A DNA stretch of 26,926 nt. Origin: a virus. The position numbers and the translations under genes were made by a program. This document shows, piece by piece, positions 1 to 6,946 of the stretch (positions within the stretch are counted from its first letter, which is position 1; each line of letters opens with the position of its first letter). Under the pieces are notes generated by a model. That model saw only the letters and a program-made list of their open reading frames with translations, searched no databases and was not told the origin of the DNA. The stretch lies in IMG/VR virus record IMGVR_UViG_3300034190_001327, positions 1-26,926 of that record. One strand, written 5' to 3'.

Positions 1-76
1 TCAGAGAAGCACAATAGATGTCGTGACCTGCGACATCGAATGGGAAGATGAAGACGAAGAGGAGGACGAGGAATGA
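1..76 (+). CDS. C-terminal end of an acidic protein (partial at left edge)
   Basis: An open frame enters from the left edge (first full codon at 2) and stops with TGA at 74-76. The visible 24 residues end in an acidic tail (WEDEDEEEDEE). The stop overlaps the ATG of the next gene in an ATGA arrangement, the same spacing seen through the rest of this cluster, which supports it as a real gene end. Acidic tails of this kind occur on phage nucleic-acid-binding and partner-binding proteins, but the fold cannot be judged from this fragment. Confidence 0.6.
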   Translation, partial: QRSTIDVVTCDIEWEDEDEEEDEE

Positions 77-294
77 GAAAGCTATTACTCGCCAGCGATG
101 GCATGAAATTGCGAGATGCAATAACAGCAGCGCAGCATCTCGAAATGATCCTGATGAACTTTAGGCGCAACGGACATGGTATCATGGTGCCCTGCAAAGA
201 GCCGCTAATTGAGGGGAATAAGAAGGTTAAGCAAATGCGGAGCGTGGTCGCCGATGTCAATCGGGTCTATGATATGTGGGAGATAGACACATGA
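73..294 (+). CDS. Small hypothetical protein, 73 aa
   Basis: The gene encodes a 73-residue basic-to-neutral protein starting MRKLLLASDGMKLRDAI. I do not recognise a family, and it has no membrane segment or cysteine motif. The ATG overlaps the previous stop (ATGA at 73-76), and its own stop overlaps the next start in the same way (ATGA at 291-294). It therefore sits inside a translationally coupled string of small early-type phage genes. The tight packing is the main evidence that it is real. Confidence 0.65.
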   Translation: MRKLLLASDGMKLRDAITAAQHLEMILMNFRRNGHGIMVPCKEPLIEGNKKVKQMRSVVADVNRVYDMWEIDT

Positions 295-521
295 GTATTA
301 CTGGACAGGAGATCACGTACGAGGCGTTGAAGGAAGAGACCTCCAATTTCGAGGGCCGCGACTTTGCACAGTGGATGATCGACAACATCCAGAATGACGT
401 GCTGCTTCAGATGATGGTCGATTACATGCCCATCGAGGATTGCTGGGACGATGTGGTCGATTATGCCAACGTCGATATCACCGACATCCCAGACAACCCG
501 AGGTGGGGGTACGACACATGA
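291..521 (+). CDS. Small acidic hypothetical protein, 76 aa
   Basis: This strongly acidic protein (MSITGQEITYEALKEET...NPRWGYDT) is rich in Asp and Glu, especially in its second half (PIEDCWDDVVDYANVDITDIPD). The ATG at 291 is chosen over a GTG at 276 because it forms the ATGA overlap used by its neighbours. The stop overlaps the next gene's ATG (518-521). No known family is recognised. Its size and charge would fit a DNA-mimic or inhibitor-type early protein, but nothing in the sequence establishes that. Confidence 0.65.
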   Translation: MSITGQEITYEALKEETSNFEGRDFAQWMIDNIQNDVLLQMMVDYMPIEDCWDDVVDYANVDITDIPDNPRWGYDT

Positions 522-811
522 GTGAGGCGAAGATCAAACTCACCCGCACCATGCTCGACAAGTACATCATCGACGCGAATGCTTCGGTGGTGGCGCTGGC
601 GTTGGCAGCGTGGGGCGTGGACTATTCCAAGATTGTGGGGAGCGGCGTCAAGTTCGAGTTCCTTGCAGATGTGGAGGTAGTCGGTGGTGAGACGCGGCGA
701 ACTTGGCTGCGTTTCTACTGCACCAAGCGAGGCGACAAGCGATTGTCGATTGCAAAGATCGGATCGTTCGCGAAGGCGGGCGATGAGATTGTGCTGACTA
801 AAATAAAATAG
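518..811 (+). CDS. Hypothetical protein, 97 aa
   Basis: This is the last gene of the left cluster, starting MSEAKIKLTRTMLDKYIIDAN and ending in Lys-rich DEIVLTKIK. It has a helical-looking first half and a beta-rich second half (VKFEFLADVEVV, TWLRFYC). The ATG overlaps the previous stop by 4 nt. A pair of hairpins and a Rho-independent terminator follow within 100 nt, which marks the end of the transcription unit. I do not recognise the family. Confidence 0.65.
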   Translation: MSEAKIKLTRTMLDKYIIDANASVVALALAAWGVDYSKIVGSGVKFEFLADVEVVGGETRRTWLRFYCTKRGDKRLSIAKIGSFAKAGDEIVLTKIK

Positions 812-815
812 TTCG

Positions 816-858
816 GGCGGGCCTGCGCCCGCCTGCGCGACTAAAGCCGAAGGCTTTA
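816..858 (+). other. Two consecutive perfect hairpins after the left operon
   Basis: Positions 816-833 form a 7-bp GC-rich stem (GGCGGGC/GCCCGCC, 4-nt loop) directly after the stop codon. Positions 842-858 form a second 7-bp stem (TAAAGCC/GGCTTTA) with a GAA loop. Neither is followed by a T-run, so they look like 3'-end mRNA protection or pausing structures upstream of the terminator at 875-905. Confidence 0.6.
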
Positions 859-874
859 AGGATTAGAAGAGATT

Positions 875-905
875 AGGCCGTCCAATTTTTTGGGCGGTCT
901 CTTTT
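875..905 (+). terminator. Rho-independent terminator
   Basis: An 11-bp stem (875-885 with 890-900, two G-T pairs) closes a four-T loop and is followed by CTTTTG. It separates the small-gene cluster from the promoter of the AAA+ operon. Confidence 0.75.
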
Positions 906-935
906 GTCGTGCCCTCATGGTGGGGGTTCGACGTG

Positions 936-964
936 TTGACACAACGTAAGTTGTGGCTTATACG
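936..964 (+). promoter_or_regulatory. Sigma70-like promoter of the AAA+/VWA operon
   Basis: A consensus -35 TTGACA (936-941) is followed after 17 nt by TATACG (959-964). The expected start of transcription is about 970, giving a leader of roughly 20 nt before the ATG at 989. A 16-bp palindrome fills the spacer, so the promoter is probably repressible. Confidence 0.7.
940..955. promoter_or_regulatory. Palindromic operator CACAAC-GTAA-GTTGTG
   Basis: A perfect 6+4+6 inverted repeat lies between and overlapping the -35 and -10 boxes. The same CACAAC-N4-GTTGTG pattern recurs exactly at 14581-14596, and the 11-mer CACAACGTAAG recurs on the minus strand at 7084-7074. Position and recurrence argue for a repressor binding site. 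Confidence 0.6.
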
Positions 965-988
965 CAACGTCATTGTAGGAGCAATCAC

Positions 989-2656
989 ATGACAACCATT
1001 CAAAATATCATCGATCAGAACACCTCACGCGAGGCCCAGAAAATCTTGCGTAACATCATCATATCCGAGAGCGATGCAGCAATCGGCGGTGGTGACGAGA
1101 TTGATTGGGGCAGCATATGCTCCAAGGCAAACCAATCTGTGCTCGTGAATAGCCCTCACCCGCACAGCAAGAAGCTGTCCTCGGTCGCTACCCGAGCGCA
1201 GTTGCTTGACCGAATGAGTGCCAAAGGGCTCGGCATATTCATCACGATCATGTGCGGAAATGATGGTGGCTCTGTGAGCTTCTTCGTGGGTTCCGCGTTT
1301 GAGCAACCTTCCTCGAACATGGTAGCATGGCCCTTCGGCGATAGCTTCTCCGAGGAGTTCTTCGAGACGGCGTTCGAGACCTTCTCGAGCCTTGATGTGA
1401 GCGACTTGATCCCTCACGAGGAGGACGTGCCCGTCAAGATCAAGAAGGTTACGTTCACCCCCAAGGTGGACGAGGACGAGGACGAGGACGATGCACCCGC
1501 ACCGACCCCGCTGCCTGTGTTCAACCCTGCGCTTGTGACCGCTGCGAACAACGTGATTAGCGTAGCAACCGAGGGTGCCTTCAATGATCTCGAGGATATG
1601 ATTGCTCACCGTGCTCGGCAGGACGAGCGCATCATTGATCTCGAGAGGGCGGCGCTGCACAGTGTGACGCCCGTATTGCAGCCTGTTGTGGGTGATGGCA
1701 CGATCCCTAACGGGACGCCTGTGCGCCGCAATGCACAGTCAGTGTTTGACTTGACCGATCCCTTGTTGGACTTCGAGATCGATTGCTGGGAGTGGGACGA
1801 TGTGAACCCGCTCGTTCCTGTGTACGATAGCAACTACTTGTTCGATGTGAACGTGCTTGCTGATCTGCTGTGGGCCCGTGAACACAACAAGAATGCGTGG
1901 ATGGTTGGTGACACTGGCACTGGCAAGACCACGTTGACCGAGCAGATATGCGCTCGGACATGCACGATGTTTCAGCGTGTGAATTTTGACAGCGACATCA
2001 CTCGTGTGGAGTTCGTTGGCAAGGTCGATGTGACCACTGACGATGTGGGTAGCAAGACCGTGTTCACCGAGGGCATCCTGCCGATTGCGATGCGTATGCC
2101 CTGCATCCTGTTGCTCGATGAGGCTGATGCGATCAGGGGCGACATTGCATATGTGTTGCAGCCCGTGCTCGAGGGTCGGCCTTTGCGTCTGCTCGAGGAT
2201 GGTGGTCGGATGGTGCATCCGCATCCACAGTTCCGCATCTTTGCGGCTGCAAATACTGGTGGCGCTGGCGATAGCTCTGGCTTGTACTCGGCTGCGGTCA
2301 AGGTGCAATCGAGAGCGGCGATGAACAGATACAATGTATTCGTTCGGGTCAGCTACATGGAGGCGATTGAGGAGATGCTGCTGGTCAAGCGCATCACCCC
2401 TGACCTCTCGGAAGCGGCGGCTGATGTGATGCTGGCGTTTCTGAGTAACTATCGCACGGCGTTCAAGGATCGTGAGATCACAACGCCCATCTCTCCTCGC
2501 AACATGATGACGCTCGGTGCGTATGTGTCATCCTTCGAGCCCCGTATCGGGCTGCGCTCGGCACTTGAGCGTGGGCTCAATGCGGTGGTCTTCCAATCGA
2601 TTGACGAGAGCGATGCGCCAGTGGTGCGCGGCATCGCTGACCGTGTGACCCCGTGA
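989..2656 (+). CDS. CobS/CbbQ-like AAA+ ATPase
   Basis: The 555-residue protein has a C-terminal AAA+ module of the MoxR/CobS/CbbQ kind. Walker A GDTGTGKT is at residues 307-314 and Walker B CILLLDEADA at 372-381. A segment reading AAANTGGAGDSSGLYSAA matches the conserved GD-x-(T/S)-GLY stretch of CobS. The first 150 residues are unrecognised and are followed by an acidic spacer (DEDEDEDD). The start is ATG 989 with TAGGAG at 976-981. A GTG at 953 in the same frame lies inside the promoter and is rejected. CobS-type ATPases work as hexamers with a VWA partner, and the next gene encodes exactly that. No cobaltochelatase CobN is seen, so cobalamin synthesis is not implied. A chaperone or remodelling role is inferred. 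Confidence 0.85.
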   Translation: MTTIQNIIDQNTSREAQKILRNIIISESDAAIGGGDEIDWGSICSKANQSVLVNSPHPHSKKLSSVATRAQLLDRMSAKGLGIFITIMCGNDGGSVSFFVGSAFEQPSSNMVAWPFGDSFSEEFFETAFETFSSLDVSDLIPHEEDVPVKIKKVTFTPKVDEDEDEDDAPAPTPLPVFNPALVTAANNVISVATEGAFNDLEDMIAHRARQDERIIDLERAALHSVTPVLQPVVGDGTIPNGTPVRRNAQSVFDLTDPLLDFEIDCWEWDDVNPLVPVYDSNYLFDVNVLADLLWAREHNKNAWMVGDTGTGKTTLTEQICARTCTMFQRVNFDSDITRVEFVGKVDVTTDDVGSKTVFTEGILPIAMRMPCILLLDEADAIRGDIAYVLQPVLEGRPLRLLEDGGRMVHPHPQFRIFAAANTGGAGDSSGLYSAAVKVQSRAAMNRYNVFVRVSYMEAIEEMLLVKRITPDLSEAAADVMLAFLSNYRTAFKDREITTPISPRNMMTLGAYVSSFEPRIGLRSALERGLNAVVFQSIDESDAPVVRGIADRVTP

Positions 2657-2663
2657 TGGGGTC
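2647..2663 (+). other. Hairpin over the AAA+ gene stop codon
   Basis: A perfect 6-bp stem GACCCC/GGGGTC with a 5-nt loop covers the TGA of the ATPase gene. There is no T-run, so it is not a terminator. It may tune the ratio of the ATPase to the VWA protein. Confidence 0.35.
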
Positions 2664-2701
2664 GCACACTTCAACCTTTCAATTTTCAGATGGAGCTACA
2701 A

Positions 2702-4948
2702 ATGTTTGGTAACAACAACCCCCCCGCGCTCAAGCGCGAGATGACTGCACTCAGTCGTGTGCTTGGTGCGAAGCACGTCAAGACTACCTTCGAAGGTCGT
2801 CGCGCCTTTACGAACGGCGACATCGTGAACATCCCCGCAATGCGTGAGGATGCGGTGCTGACCGATTTCGAGAAGGGTGTACTGCGTGGCTATCACATCC
2901 ACGAGGTCAGTCATGTGACCGACACCGATTGGGATCGCGTCAAGCCCAAAATGCGGAGCATGGATGCACGTAAGAAGGGCACGTACAACTCTTGCGAGGA
3001 TGCGTTCATAGAGAAGCAAGCGATTGGTAAGTTCCGAGGCGCAGCGCGTAGCCTTGAGAAGACAGTCGAGGCTGTGCTTCGTGCAGAGAATGCACACTGG
3101 GCAGGTGATGATGCGGCGCAAGCTGCGAGGCTCAAGACATGGTGGGAAGAGATACCATACGCCGCCTTGCAGGAGGCTCGATCACGCATGGGTTACGAGA
3201 GCCCCGCTCTTGACGAGTACCTGTCAGGTCTCCCGAGCGAACTGGTGACTGAGGCTTCCAAGTTTGTCGGCGAGTTGATCAGGGCGCAGTCGAGTGAGGA
3301 CTGCATCACGACCTCTCGCAAGATGATCAGGCGGATGAACAAGCTGGCGAAGGAACACGAGGAAGAGAAGGAAGAAGAGAAGGACGAGGACGAGGGCATT
3401 ATGCCACCGCCACCGCCTCCGCCACCGTGGGATGACGATGAGGGCGAAGAGTACGAGTACGAGTACGAGAGTGGCAACGATGACACAAACGAGGGAGACG
3501 ACGATGGCGATGACGATGAAGGCGATGATGGCGATGACGATGGAGACGAGCGGGATGACGATGGAGGAGAGGATGACGATGGAGGAGAGGATGAAGATGA
3601 TCGAGGAGATGACGACGATGGAGAGGACGAAGGCGGCGGAGGAGATGAGCAAGATGATGGCGACGATGAGGACGACATCGTTGGCGATGGCGACGATGAG
3701 GGCGACGATGACGACGACGATGGAGATGGAGACAGCGGAGATGGCGGAGGAGGCGATGATGATGACGATGATGTCGGCGATGATGATGACGACATGGGAT
3801 TGGTACGCGACGATGAGGGAGATGACGGAGGTGATGACGGAGATGACGGAAATGATGGAGAGGAAGACGAGGGAGATGACGTAGGCGAAGAGGCTGGCGA
3901 TGGTGCTGGTGGCTTCCGCATAGACGAGGCGCAGGATCGTGCGGAGCAGGCTCTCAATGACATACTCGAGCAGCACATGGCACAGGGCAGTGAAGTTTCT
4001 GTAGATACTAACCCGTGTACGACCATCGATAGCATGAGCGATTTCGTCAGGATGCTAAAGGATGCTCCAAAGAATTGGGAGGGCAGCATGTCTGACCAGC
4101 AAAGCAGATGGGGTGTGTTCGCCGCTAATAACTTGGAGGATCGAGACAAAGACTTCTCGGCGTACGATAGGGCGGCGGCGGCGCTGGGCGCAGACCTTCG
4201 TGTTTACTCTGCTCGTGTGGCTCGGTTGCTGATGGCGCAAGAAGACAAGCGCTTGATCGGTGGGCACCTGGAGGGCCGTGTTGATCGGCGGCGCTTCGGG
4301 CAGCTTGTGGCTGGCGAGAAGAATGTCTTTTCTCGGCAGGAGATCAAGCGCACAGACGATGTGGTGGTGTGTACTGCGGTAGACATGAGCGGGTCGATGG
4401 AGATCGATGACACGCTGCCACCGCTCATGGCTCTGAATGATTGTCTCGGCAAGGCAAGTGTGGACTTCGAGTTGATTGCGTGGACGGGTGCATCGGCTCG
4501 GATGCGGCAGTCGAGCCCGAAGAAAGCTGCGCTCATCCCGAATTTAAACGTGCTGATCGAGATGAAACGCATTGCCGAGCGTCACAATACACCGAGGGTC
4601 AAGCGCGAGCTCAACCGTTTCCTCTCCTTTGGTGGTGACACGCCGACCTATGCGGCGCTGACCTCGCTTTACACGAGGGTTTCATCACACCCGCATGGCA
4701 GGAAGATCATCCTGTTCTTGACCGATGGCGAGCCTAACGAGGGGTACGCCGAGGTAGGGATGTGCAGGAAAGTTGTCGAGAACATTCGTGCCACGGGCAT
4801 CGAAGTCTACGGGATCGGCATCCAGCAACAGGTCAGCAATATCTTTGGCGATGACTACTCGGTGCGGGTCAGTAAGAAAGCGCTGGGTGAAACGCTGCTC
4901 GGTCAGATCGAGAAGCTGCTGATCAGCAAGGGGCACGGACATGAGTAA
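2702..4948 (+). CDS. CobT-like VWA protein with HExxH motif and acidic linker
   Basis: The 748-residue protein has three parts. The N-terminal domain carries RGYHIHEVSHVTDTDW with HExxH at residues 67-71, as in the zincin-like N-terminus of phage CobT-like proteins. The middle part, about residues 218-400, is a Pro8 run followed by nearly uninterrupted Asp/Glu/Gly. The C-terminal VWA domain has the MIDAS motif DMSGS (561-565), a GGDTPT threonine loop and LTDGE (D675). The start at 2702 is preferred over ATG 2690 because GGAG (2693-2696) lies just before it. It overlaps the next gene by 8 nt. VWA proteins of this kind act as adaptors for MoxR/CobS ATPases. Whether the HExxH is a working protease cannot be told, since no third zinc ligand is obvious to me. 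Confidence 0.85.
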   Translation: MFGNNNPPALKREMTALSRVLGAKHVKTTFEGRRAFTNGDIVNIPAMREDAVLTDFEKGVLRGYHIHEVSHVTDTDWDRVKPKMRSMDARKKGTYNSCEDAFIEKQAIGKFRGAARSLEKTVEAVLRAENAHWAGDDAAQAARLKTWWEEIPYAALQEARSRMGYESPALDEYLSGLPSELVTEASKFVGELIRAQSSEDCITTSRKMIRRMNKLAKEHEEEKEEEKDEDEGIMPPPPPPPPWDDDEGEEYEYEYESGNDDTNEGDDDGDDDEGDDGDDDGDERDDDGGEDDDGGEDEDDRGDDDDGEDEGGGGDEQDDGDDEDDIVGDGDDEGDDDDDDGDGDSGDGGGGDDDDDDVGDDDDDMGLVRDDEGDDGGDDGDDGNDGEEDEGDDVGEEAGDGAGGFRIDEAQDRAEQALNDILEQHMAQGSEVSVDTNPCTTIDSMSDFVRMLKDAPKNWEGSMSDQQSRWGVFAANNLEDRDKDFSAYDRAAAALGADLRVYSARVARLLMAQEDKRLIGGHLEGRVDRRRFGQLVAGEKNVFSRQEIKRTDDVVVCTAVDMSGSMEIDDTLPPLMALNDCLGKASVDFELIAWTGASARMRQSSPKKAALIPNLNVLIEMKRIAERHNTPRVKRELNRFLSFGGDTPTYAALTSLYTRVSSHPHGRKIILFLTDGEPNEGYAEVGMCRKVVENIRATGIEVYGIGIQQQVSNIFGDDYSVRVSKKALGETLLGQIEKLLISKGHGHE

Positions 4949-5408
4949 GATGTCCCTGCCCAAGCGGTTCGACAGAAGCGTCTCGCCTACGATGAAGGGC
5001 ACATGGCGAGCGATGTGGCCCGAGTGGCGACCGTTCGGATGGTGGTGGCATGTGGCCTACTGCATCCGAGTTAAGCGGATCAACCACAAAAACGCTGAGA
5101 AGATCAGGGCGGTCTGCGCCCTGATCGACAGCGAGATGCCGCACCTGCGTGACAGGTACGTGCGACCAGAACCACACAACACATCGATGCCCTCGGTCGA
5201 GCAGATCGAGAGACTGAGTTACACAGAAAGGGAAGCTCATATGACAGACGACAACAAACTGACGATGGCTCGAGCGCTGAAACGATTGGAGGTCAAGGCT
5301 GGCCTCATGCGGCTCGAGTTCAAGGCGACAGGGCATCCTCGCAAGCACGACTGCGATGAGATGCTCTCGCTGATCGACGTAATCAAAGCAACCATGAGGG
5401 GTAAGTAA
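4941..5408 (+). CDS. Hypothetical protein, 155 aa
   Basis: The gene starts 8 nt inside the VWA gene and encodes a protein with a Trp-rich basic N-terminal part (MWPEWRPFGWWWHVAYCIRVKRINHK) and a helical, charged C-terminal part (NKLTMARALKRLEVKAGLMRLEF). An internal ATG at 5241, preceded by AGGGAAGC, could give a separate 55-residue product. The C-terminal half might therefore be a second gene read through in frame. No family is recognised. The position suggests co-expression with the AAA+/VWA pair. Confidence 0.55.
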   Translation: MSKMSLPKRFDRSVSPTMKGTWRAMWPEWRPFGWWWHVAYCIRVKRINHKNAEKIRAVCALIDSEMPHLRDRYVRPEPHNTSMPSVEQIERLSYTEREAHMTDDNKLTMARALKRLEVKAGLMRLEFKATGHPRKHDCDEMLSLIDVIKATMRGK

Positions 5409-5409
5409 G

Positions 5410-5562
5410 ATGCCGAAGTTTTTATTGACGCGGATCGAAACGTACGAGGCAGAAATTGAGTGCGAAACATACGAAGAAGCGCTCGATAAGCTCGACCAGC
5501 AAGAGTGGGGGAGCATGTCTCCTGAGATTGAAGATTGGGTTGATCATGTGGAGGAGACGTAA
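5410..5562 (+). CDS. Small protein, 50 aa, first of a tandem pair
   Basis: The product begins MPKFLLTRIETYEAEIECETYEEALDKL and ends DWVDHVEET. It begins 2 nt after the preceding stop and ends 1 nt before the next ATG. Its first 30 residues align with those of the following gene (KFLLTR/KFIITR, then IECETYEEAL/IECATYMEAL), showing a tandem duplication. The beta-hairpin followed by an 'EEAL' helix resembles small phage proteins of the DpnD/PcfM kind, but that assignment is tentative. Confidence 0.6.
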   Translation: MPKFLLTRIETYEAEIECETYEEALDKLDQQEWGSMSPEIEDWVDHVEET

Positions 5563-5563
5563 G

Positions 5564-5743
5564 ATGGGTAAGTTTATTATCACCCGAACAGTGCGGCACC
5601 AAGACCAGATTGAGTGCGCGACATACATGGAAGCGCTCGAGATAGCCAAGCAACACCTGTTCATCGAGGCTGCGGAGCCCGATGTGCAGTACCGCGCTTA
5701 CTCGCAGGAAGATGACAGCACAGACGAGGGGGCATTCGGATGA
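5564..5743 (+). CDS. Small protein, 59 aa, second of a tandem pair
   Basis: The product (MGKFIITRTVRHQDQIECATYMEALEIAKQHLFIE...DEGAFG) is a paralog of the protein encoded immediately upstream. A longer frame opens at 5456, but the ATG at 5564 matches the N-terminus of the paralog and sits 1 nt after the previous stop. The acidic tail EDDSTDEG is not shared with the first copy. Its stop overlaps the next ATG (5740-5743). The function is unknown. Confidence 0.6.
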   Translation: MGKFIITRTVRHQDQIECATYMEALEIAKQHLFIEAAEPDVQYRAYSQEDDSTDEGAFG

Positions 5744-5946
5744 GCAAGCCAAGCGTGAAAGAAATTCAGACTGAGTTCGCGAAGTGGGGGCACGTCGGTT
5801 GCCCCCTCACAATGAGAGAGATCGAGGTGTGCTGGCGTCATCGCTTCGGGCTCGAGGATATCTATGGGATCGGCTGCGATGTCGCAGCGGGATACAGTAT
5901 CGAGGATGTGCTGCCGTTTTACTTCAAGCGGGAGTGCGAGATATGA
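5740..5946 (+). CDS. Hypothetical protein, 68 aa
   Basis: This short protein (MSKPSVKEIQTEFAKWGHVGCPLTMREIEVCWRHRFGLEDIYGIG...FKRECEI) has several predicted helices and scattered His/Cys that form no clear zinc motif. The LTMREIEVCWRHRFG and VAAGYSIEDVLPFY stretches are consistent with a small helical DNA- or protein-binding fold. It is coupled on both sides by ATGA overlaps. I do not recognise the family. Confidence 0.6.
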   Translation: MSKPSVKEIQTEFAKWGHVGCPLTMREIEVCWRHRFGLEDIYGIGCDVAAGYSIEDVLPFYFKRECEI

Positions 5947-6218
5947 GCGTGGATGACCAAGCTGATTTGAGATCAACGCGCAAGCGGTTGAGTGTCACGG
6001 GCAAGACGCCAGCCTTGAGCGTGTGTGAAGATGGGTACGTGCGAGTGGGATTGTCGAGCGACATGAGGGAGAATGACATGCTCGTGCTCGGGCTTTACCT
6101 GAGCTTGAGGAATGAGAAATGGAAAAAGAATTTGGTCGAGCGTGTCGAGAAAGAGATGGCGGGGGCGCAGACGCCCACCGCTCGTGTTACGAGAGCCTTC
6201 AAATTAATCGGCGGATAG
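5943..6218 (+). CDS. Hypothetical protein, 91 aa, last gene of the AAA+ operon
   Basis: This basic helical protein starts MSVDDQADLRSTRKRLSVTGKTPAL, continues with a central DGYVRVGLSSDMRENDMLVLGLYLSL and ends in a basic tail (ARVTRAFKLIGG). The start overlaps the previous stop (ATGA). Its last 15 nt overlap the 3' end of a gene on the opposite strand (6204-6218), so the two transcription units are convergent with no intergenic terminator. No family is recognised. Confidence 0.6.
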   Translation: MSVDDQADLRSTRKRLSVTGKTPALSVCEDGYVRVGLSSDMRENDMLVLGLYLSLRNEKWKKNLVERVEKEMAGAQTPTARVTRAFKLIGG

Positions 6219-6848
6219 CGTGGGATCGACATGACAACGATCCAACGCCCACACAACCTTGCAACTTTCCCCATTTGTTTTGGGATTTCTTTGGGTGTAC
6301 TTTGCACGTACGAGCATACCAGCGTTGTATGCAGAGTTGACCCGCGAGTTAATTAAATCATACGCCTTGCGTACGGCCTCAGACATATCGCTTGTCGAGA
6401 ATTTCTCTATGCCTGTTACCCCCCAAAAAATTTGAGGATAGGTCGCGGGGCCATCCTCAAGGAACACCAAAATCATTTCATCGACCTCAGAGCGAGGGCA
6501 GTCAACCAGCGTTGTGCAAGTTGCATCCCTTACACGCGCCGCGAACGGTGTGGCTGTCACGGTTTGGGTGGCTGGCTGTTCGTTGTCCACAACTTCTATG
6601 TCGTCGTCCAGAAGTTCTGTCTCGGGTGCGTCCTCGTCTATATGTATCACAAGGTGTGGGCAAGATTGCTGCCTGTTCTGGAAGTTGTCCACAACTGTGC
6701 AGCCAAGCAGGTCTCCGAGACGTAGATCGTATCTGCCTGCGATTGAGACGGGGATGTAACCATCCTCGCCGAGACCTGTCTCACCAAATGCTGCGCCTGT
6801 GTCGAGCAAGTTGGTGATGAGGATAGTAGTTTTTGTTTTAATTTGCAT
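6204..6848 (-). CDS. Probable nucleic-acid-binding protein, 214 aa
   Basis: The N-terminal 70 residues (FGETGLGEDGYIPVSIAGRYDLRLGDLLGCTVV) read like a cold-shock/S1-type OB barrel. An acidic linker follows (about 71-90), and the last 90 residues (EVDEMILVFLEDGPATYPQIFWGVTG...VRKAYDLINSRVNSAYNAGMLVRAKY) look like a winged helix. The start at 6848 is chosen because AGGA precedes it by 7 nt. The frame stays open to 6929 (MCKNTLSAV...), giving an alternative start. The leader is long and structured, with a putative promoter near 7060-7084. A regulator or single-strand-binding role is inferred from shape only. Confidence 0.65.
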   Translation of the reverse strand: MQIKTKTTILITNLLDTGAAFGETGLGEDGYIPVSIAGRYDLRLGDLLGCTVVDNFQNRQQSCPHLVIHIDEDAPETELLDDDIEVVDNEQPATQTVTATPFAARVRDATCTTLVDCPRSEVDEMILVFLEDGPATYPQIFWGVTGIEKFSTSDMSEAVRKAYDLINSRVNSAYNAGMLVRAKYTQRNPKTNGESCKVVWALDRCHVDPTLSAD

Positions 6849-6857
6849 AGTGTTTCC

Positions 6858-6877
6858 TGTGCATCGATACTGATTGA
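6858..6877. repeat. Exact 20-nt repeat, copy 1
   Basis: This 20-nt stretch, centred on GCATCGATACTGATTGA, recurs without mismatch at 11640-11659. Here it lies between the leader and the ribosome binding site of the 6848 gene. In the other copy it encodes part of a zinc ribbon. The in-frame translation is NQYRCT in both places. Confidence 0.8.
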
Positions 6878-6895
6878 GGGGGGGTAGGTTAGCAA

Positions 6896-6911
6896 TCGGC
6901 GTGACCGCCGA
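6896..6911. promoter_or_regulatory. 16-bp inverted repeat in the leader of the 6848 gene
   Basis: TCGGCG-TGAC-CGCCGA is a perfect 6-bp palindrome about 50 nt upstream of the start codon. It could be an operator or an RNA hairpin acting on translation of the gene. There is no T-run after it. Confidence 0.4.
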
Positions 6912-6946
6912 GAGCGTGTTCTTGCACACCCGTTAGACGTTAAAAT

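Noticed and set aside
953-988. Upstream GTG start for the AAA+ gene
   Set aside because: It would begin inside the -10 region of the promoter, whereas ATG 989 has a proper Shine-Dalgarno sequence.
1025-1660. 211-codon minus-strand frame inside the AAA+ gene
   Set aside because: It lies wholly opposite a gene with clear Walker motifs, has no start signal and has a low-information composition. It is a codon-bias shadow.
3193-4149. 318-codon minus-strand frame rich in Ser and Pro opposite the VWA gene
   Set aside because: It is the mirror of the acidic GAT/GAG tract and has no ribosome site or plausible protein composition. The same tract also opens frames at 3224-3976 (-) and 3432-3884 (+).
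989-4948. Annotation of the AAA+/VWA pair as cobalamin biosynthesis cobS/cobT
   Set aside because: The resemblance is to the ATPase and VWA folds. No chelatase subunit or other cobalamin gene is present in the window, and phage homologs of this kind are not shown to make cobalamin.
6925-6935. 11-mer TTGCACACCCG shared with about 9036-9046, considered as an att core
   Set aside because: Matches of 11 nt are expected many times by chance in 27 kb, and the flanks do not match.
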